Below the pieces are notes generated by a model. It saw nothing but the letters and a program-made list of their open reading frames with translations, was not told the origin of the DNA and made no database searches. Positions 6,076-7,310 of a stretch of 7,310 bases of DNA are shown one piece after another. Both the position numbers and the translations under genes were made by a program. The DNA comes from Syntrophobacterales bacterium. Its GTDB lineage: Bacteria > Desulfobacterota > Syntrophobacteria > BM002. The stretch is from contig JAUVTM010000104.1 in assembly GCA_030601545.1 (NCBI GenBank), positions 1 to 7,310 on the forward strand, read 5' to 3'. Within the stretch, counting starts at the first letter, position 1, and each line of letters begins with the position of its first letter.

Positions 6076-6954
6076 ATGAAAAACGCAGCACTTATGAGAC
6101 GTGCGTTAGAGTTATGTGCACCATTTCTTTTCAGCTTGACCATCATGCTTTCTGCCGGGAACATAGCACAGGCGCAGGGGGATGCATCTGCCGTCCCTGA
6201 ACTGGAAGCGGCACACAACAGGGTCCAGGAAGCGACCATGGCTATGAAGCAGGCCCAAGAACAGGACGACCTTCAAACAATGGATCGCGCTCGTGAGCGT
6301 CAGAGGAAGGCGAACCAGGAGATGACACAAAATATGGCTCGGGTTGCGGGGGTCCATCCTGAGGATGTGACGGCCATGCGTAGAGCAGGCATGGGTTGGG
6401 AACAGGTCGCCGAGGAATTGGGCCTGGAGCCTGAACATCTCGGTATCGGCAAGCAAGGGAGCCAGACAACCACTCCGGACAGGCTCAACGTGCAGGACCG
6501 GACGCGTGACAGAGACCGTGACAGGGATCGAGACTTCTCCCAGCAGGATTCCACCGAACCGGAACGCACCCGGGAGAGAGAGAGAACCAGAGAAAGACTG
6601 AGCCAGGAGACCCCCCAGGAGGAAGGGCTCATGGTCAGAGAGCGCACGCGGGAGAGAAACAGAGAATTCAGCGAAGCCACCCCACGTAATATGAAGAACG
6701 CAGGTGCCACAAAGCATGGCATGGCCATGGTTGGCTCAGGCAGCAAAGGCATGGGGCTCGGAAAGGCGAAGGGTGCCATGTCGGCAGGAACTTCCCAGGG
6801 CTCCGGTGGCCATGGTGGTAGCGGTTCCGGCGGGAGTGGCGGTTCCGGCGGCGGTGGTGGCTCCGGCGGTGGGGGTGGCGCCGGCGGCGGTGGCGGCTCC
6901 GGCGGTGGTGGCGGCTCCGGCGGTGGCGGCGGCTCCGGCGGTGGCGGCCGTTAA
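6076..6954 (+). CDS. Secreted low-complexity protein with RD/RE tracts and a Gly-Ser repeat tail
   Basis: The 292-residue product has a signal peptide ending near NIAQA (cleavage after residue 33). A charged helical segment (40-90) precedes a small conserved-looking block, HPEDVTAMRRAGMGWEQVAE plus ELGLEPEHLGIGKQG, at about 94-128. Next come Arg-Asp and Arg-Glu dipeptide tracts (142-153, 163-174, 188-196) and a Met/Gly/Lys-rich section. The tail (242-291) is almost pure Gly and Ser, ending in six units of Ser or Ala followed by five Gly or nearly so. I recall the GMGW...LG..P..LG block from hypothetical secreted proteins of Desulfobacterota and relatives, with no known function. AGAGGAG at about 6063-6069 is a strong ribosome site. 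It lies 112 bp after the TPR gene, is followed by a strong terminator, and may be transcribed separately. It may be a surface or matrix protein, which is inference. Confidence 0.87.
   Translation: MKNAALMRRALELCAPFLFSLTIMLSAGNIAQAQGDASAVPELEAAHNRVQEATMAMKQAQEQDDLQTMDRARERQRKANQEMTQNMARVAGVHPEDVTAMRRAGMGWEQVAEELGLEPEHLGIGKQGSQTTTPDRLNVQDRTRDRDRDRDRDFSQQDSTEPERTRERERTRERLSQETPQEEGLMVRERTRERNREFSEATPRNMKNAGATKHGMAMVGSGSKGMGLGKAKGAMSAGTSQGSGGHGGSGSGGSGGSGGGGGSGGGGGAGGGGGSGGGGGSGGGGGSGGGGR
6844..6951 (+). repeat. Six tandem 18-bp repeats encoding (S/A)GGGGG units
   Basis: Six consecutive 18-bp units of the type TCCGGCGGTGGTGGCGGC encode residues 257-292 of the secreted protein. The third unit starts with Ala (GCC) in place of Ser, and the last ends in Arg. 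Third-position differences between the units show they are not freshly copied. The copy number is likely to vary between strains by slippage. Confidence 0.9.
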
Positions 6955-6980
6955 ACTTCTCCACATCTATCAATAGGATT

Positions 6981-7011
6981 GAAAAAAGGGCCTCTAGAAG
7001 GCCCTTTTTTC
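6981..7011. terminator. Strong bidirectional rho-independent terminator
   Basis: A perfect 13-bp stem (6981-6993 with 6999-7011) and a 5-nt loop carry a GGGCCT/AGGCCC core flanked by six A on the left and six T on the right. It can therefore terminate on both strands. It lies 27 bp after the stop codon of the Gly-rich protein gene. Confidence 0.93.
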
Positions 7012-7246
7012 ATGAATGGGTACTTGGATTTGAGAGTATCAACATCTGTATCTTGTTGCCTGCTGTGAAGTGCCTCCTAGATCAAGTGTCTTCTGCAGTT
7101 GTCTAAGATTCAAGATCTCTTGCCAATATCTATTCCTCCATCTAATCAGACGTATGATATTCATATGAACTCAAAGTAGTCATCAACCTGCAACTGACAG
7201 GAGTTTCCCCCCTTCTCTGCTCCTCATCTTGTCTCACCGCCGATCG
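7012..7246. other. Non-coding stretch after the terminator
   Basis: All frames are interrupted and no promoter, RNA gene or large repeat stands out. A small dyad (CCTG 7187-7190 and CAGG 7198-7201) is too short to call. Confidence 0.6.
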
Positions 7247-7310
7247 CTATTCTCCTTCGATCTCCGGAAAGATGTCATAGACATAATCGTGGGCATCCAA
7301 CGCGGACTTG
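7247..7310 (-). CDS. Possible C-terminal end of a minus-strand gene entering from the right edge
   Basis: On the minus strand a frame open from the window edge encodes KSALDAHDYVYDIFPEIEGE and stops with TAG at 7249-7247. The composition is protein-like, the other two minus frames look less so, and the gene would converge on the bidirectional terminator. Twenty residues are too few to recognise a family. Only the tail is present, so this is tentative. Confidence 0.35.
   Translation of the reverse strand, partial: KSALDAHDYVYDIFPEIEGE

Noticed and set aside
6112..6973. Long minus-strand and alternate-frame readings opposite the Gly-rich gene
   Set aside because: They arise from the GC-rich repeats and the low-complexity RD/RE coding. 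Their Arg/His, Ala/Thr or Ser/Leu runs are mirror images of the repeats.

Overview
The window reads as chromosomal DNA of a Gram-negative bacterium with moderate GC content. The envelope genes point that way: a lipoprotein with TPR repeats and a divergent OmpA-like end, a periplasmic YceI protein and an ECF sigma factor paired with a membrane protein. The Gly-rich secreted protein carries a GMGW...LG..P..LG motif that I recall from hypothetical secreted proteins of Desulfobacterota and relatives, so a deltaproteobacterial-type host is my best but unproven guess.

Layout. Positions 1-1245 (minus strand) hold nearly all of an isocitrate lyase gene, aceA, whose last residues lie beyond the left edge. 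About 20 bp upstream of its start sits a 189-bp non-coding element with perfect 22-bp terminal inverted repeats (1266-1454), which looks like a MITE. The best promoter candidate for aceA lies beyond this element, so the aceA leader RNA would contain it. The rest of the 1246-1897 gap is AT-rich. It holds a candidate promoter for the next gene and a pair of inverted arms built of 7-bp repeats. A yceI-like gene (1898-2530, plus strand) follows with a strong ribosome binding site.

After a 393-bp non-coding gap comes the most interesting part. It is a plus-strand cluster of an ECF sigma factor (2924-3502), a single-pass membrane protein with a predicted outside-facing CBM48/AMPK-type carbohydrate-binding domain (3477-4115), a secreted helical protein of unknown function (4096-4911), and a TPR/OmpA-like lipoprotein (5007-5963). 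The first three genes overlap by 26 and 20 bp, so they are almost certainly co-transcribed and translationally coupled. The simplest reading is a sigma/anti-sigma pair whose membrane partner senses a glycan or envelope component, co-expressed with envelope proteins. That is inference.

A further secreted protein (6076-6954) has Arg/Asp/Glu dipeptide tracts and a C-terminal tail of six Ser/Ala-Gly5 units encoded by 18-bp repeats. It ends at a strong bidirectional hairpin terminator (6981-7011). The last 300 bp hold little except a possible C-terminal end of a minus-strand gene that enters from the right edge.

No rRNA, tRNA, CRISPR array or transposase gene was seen.
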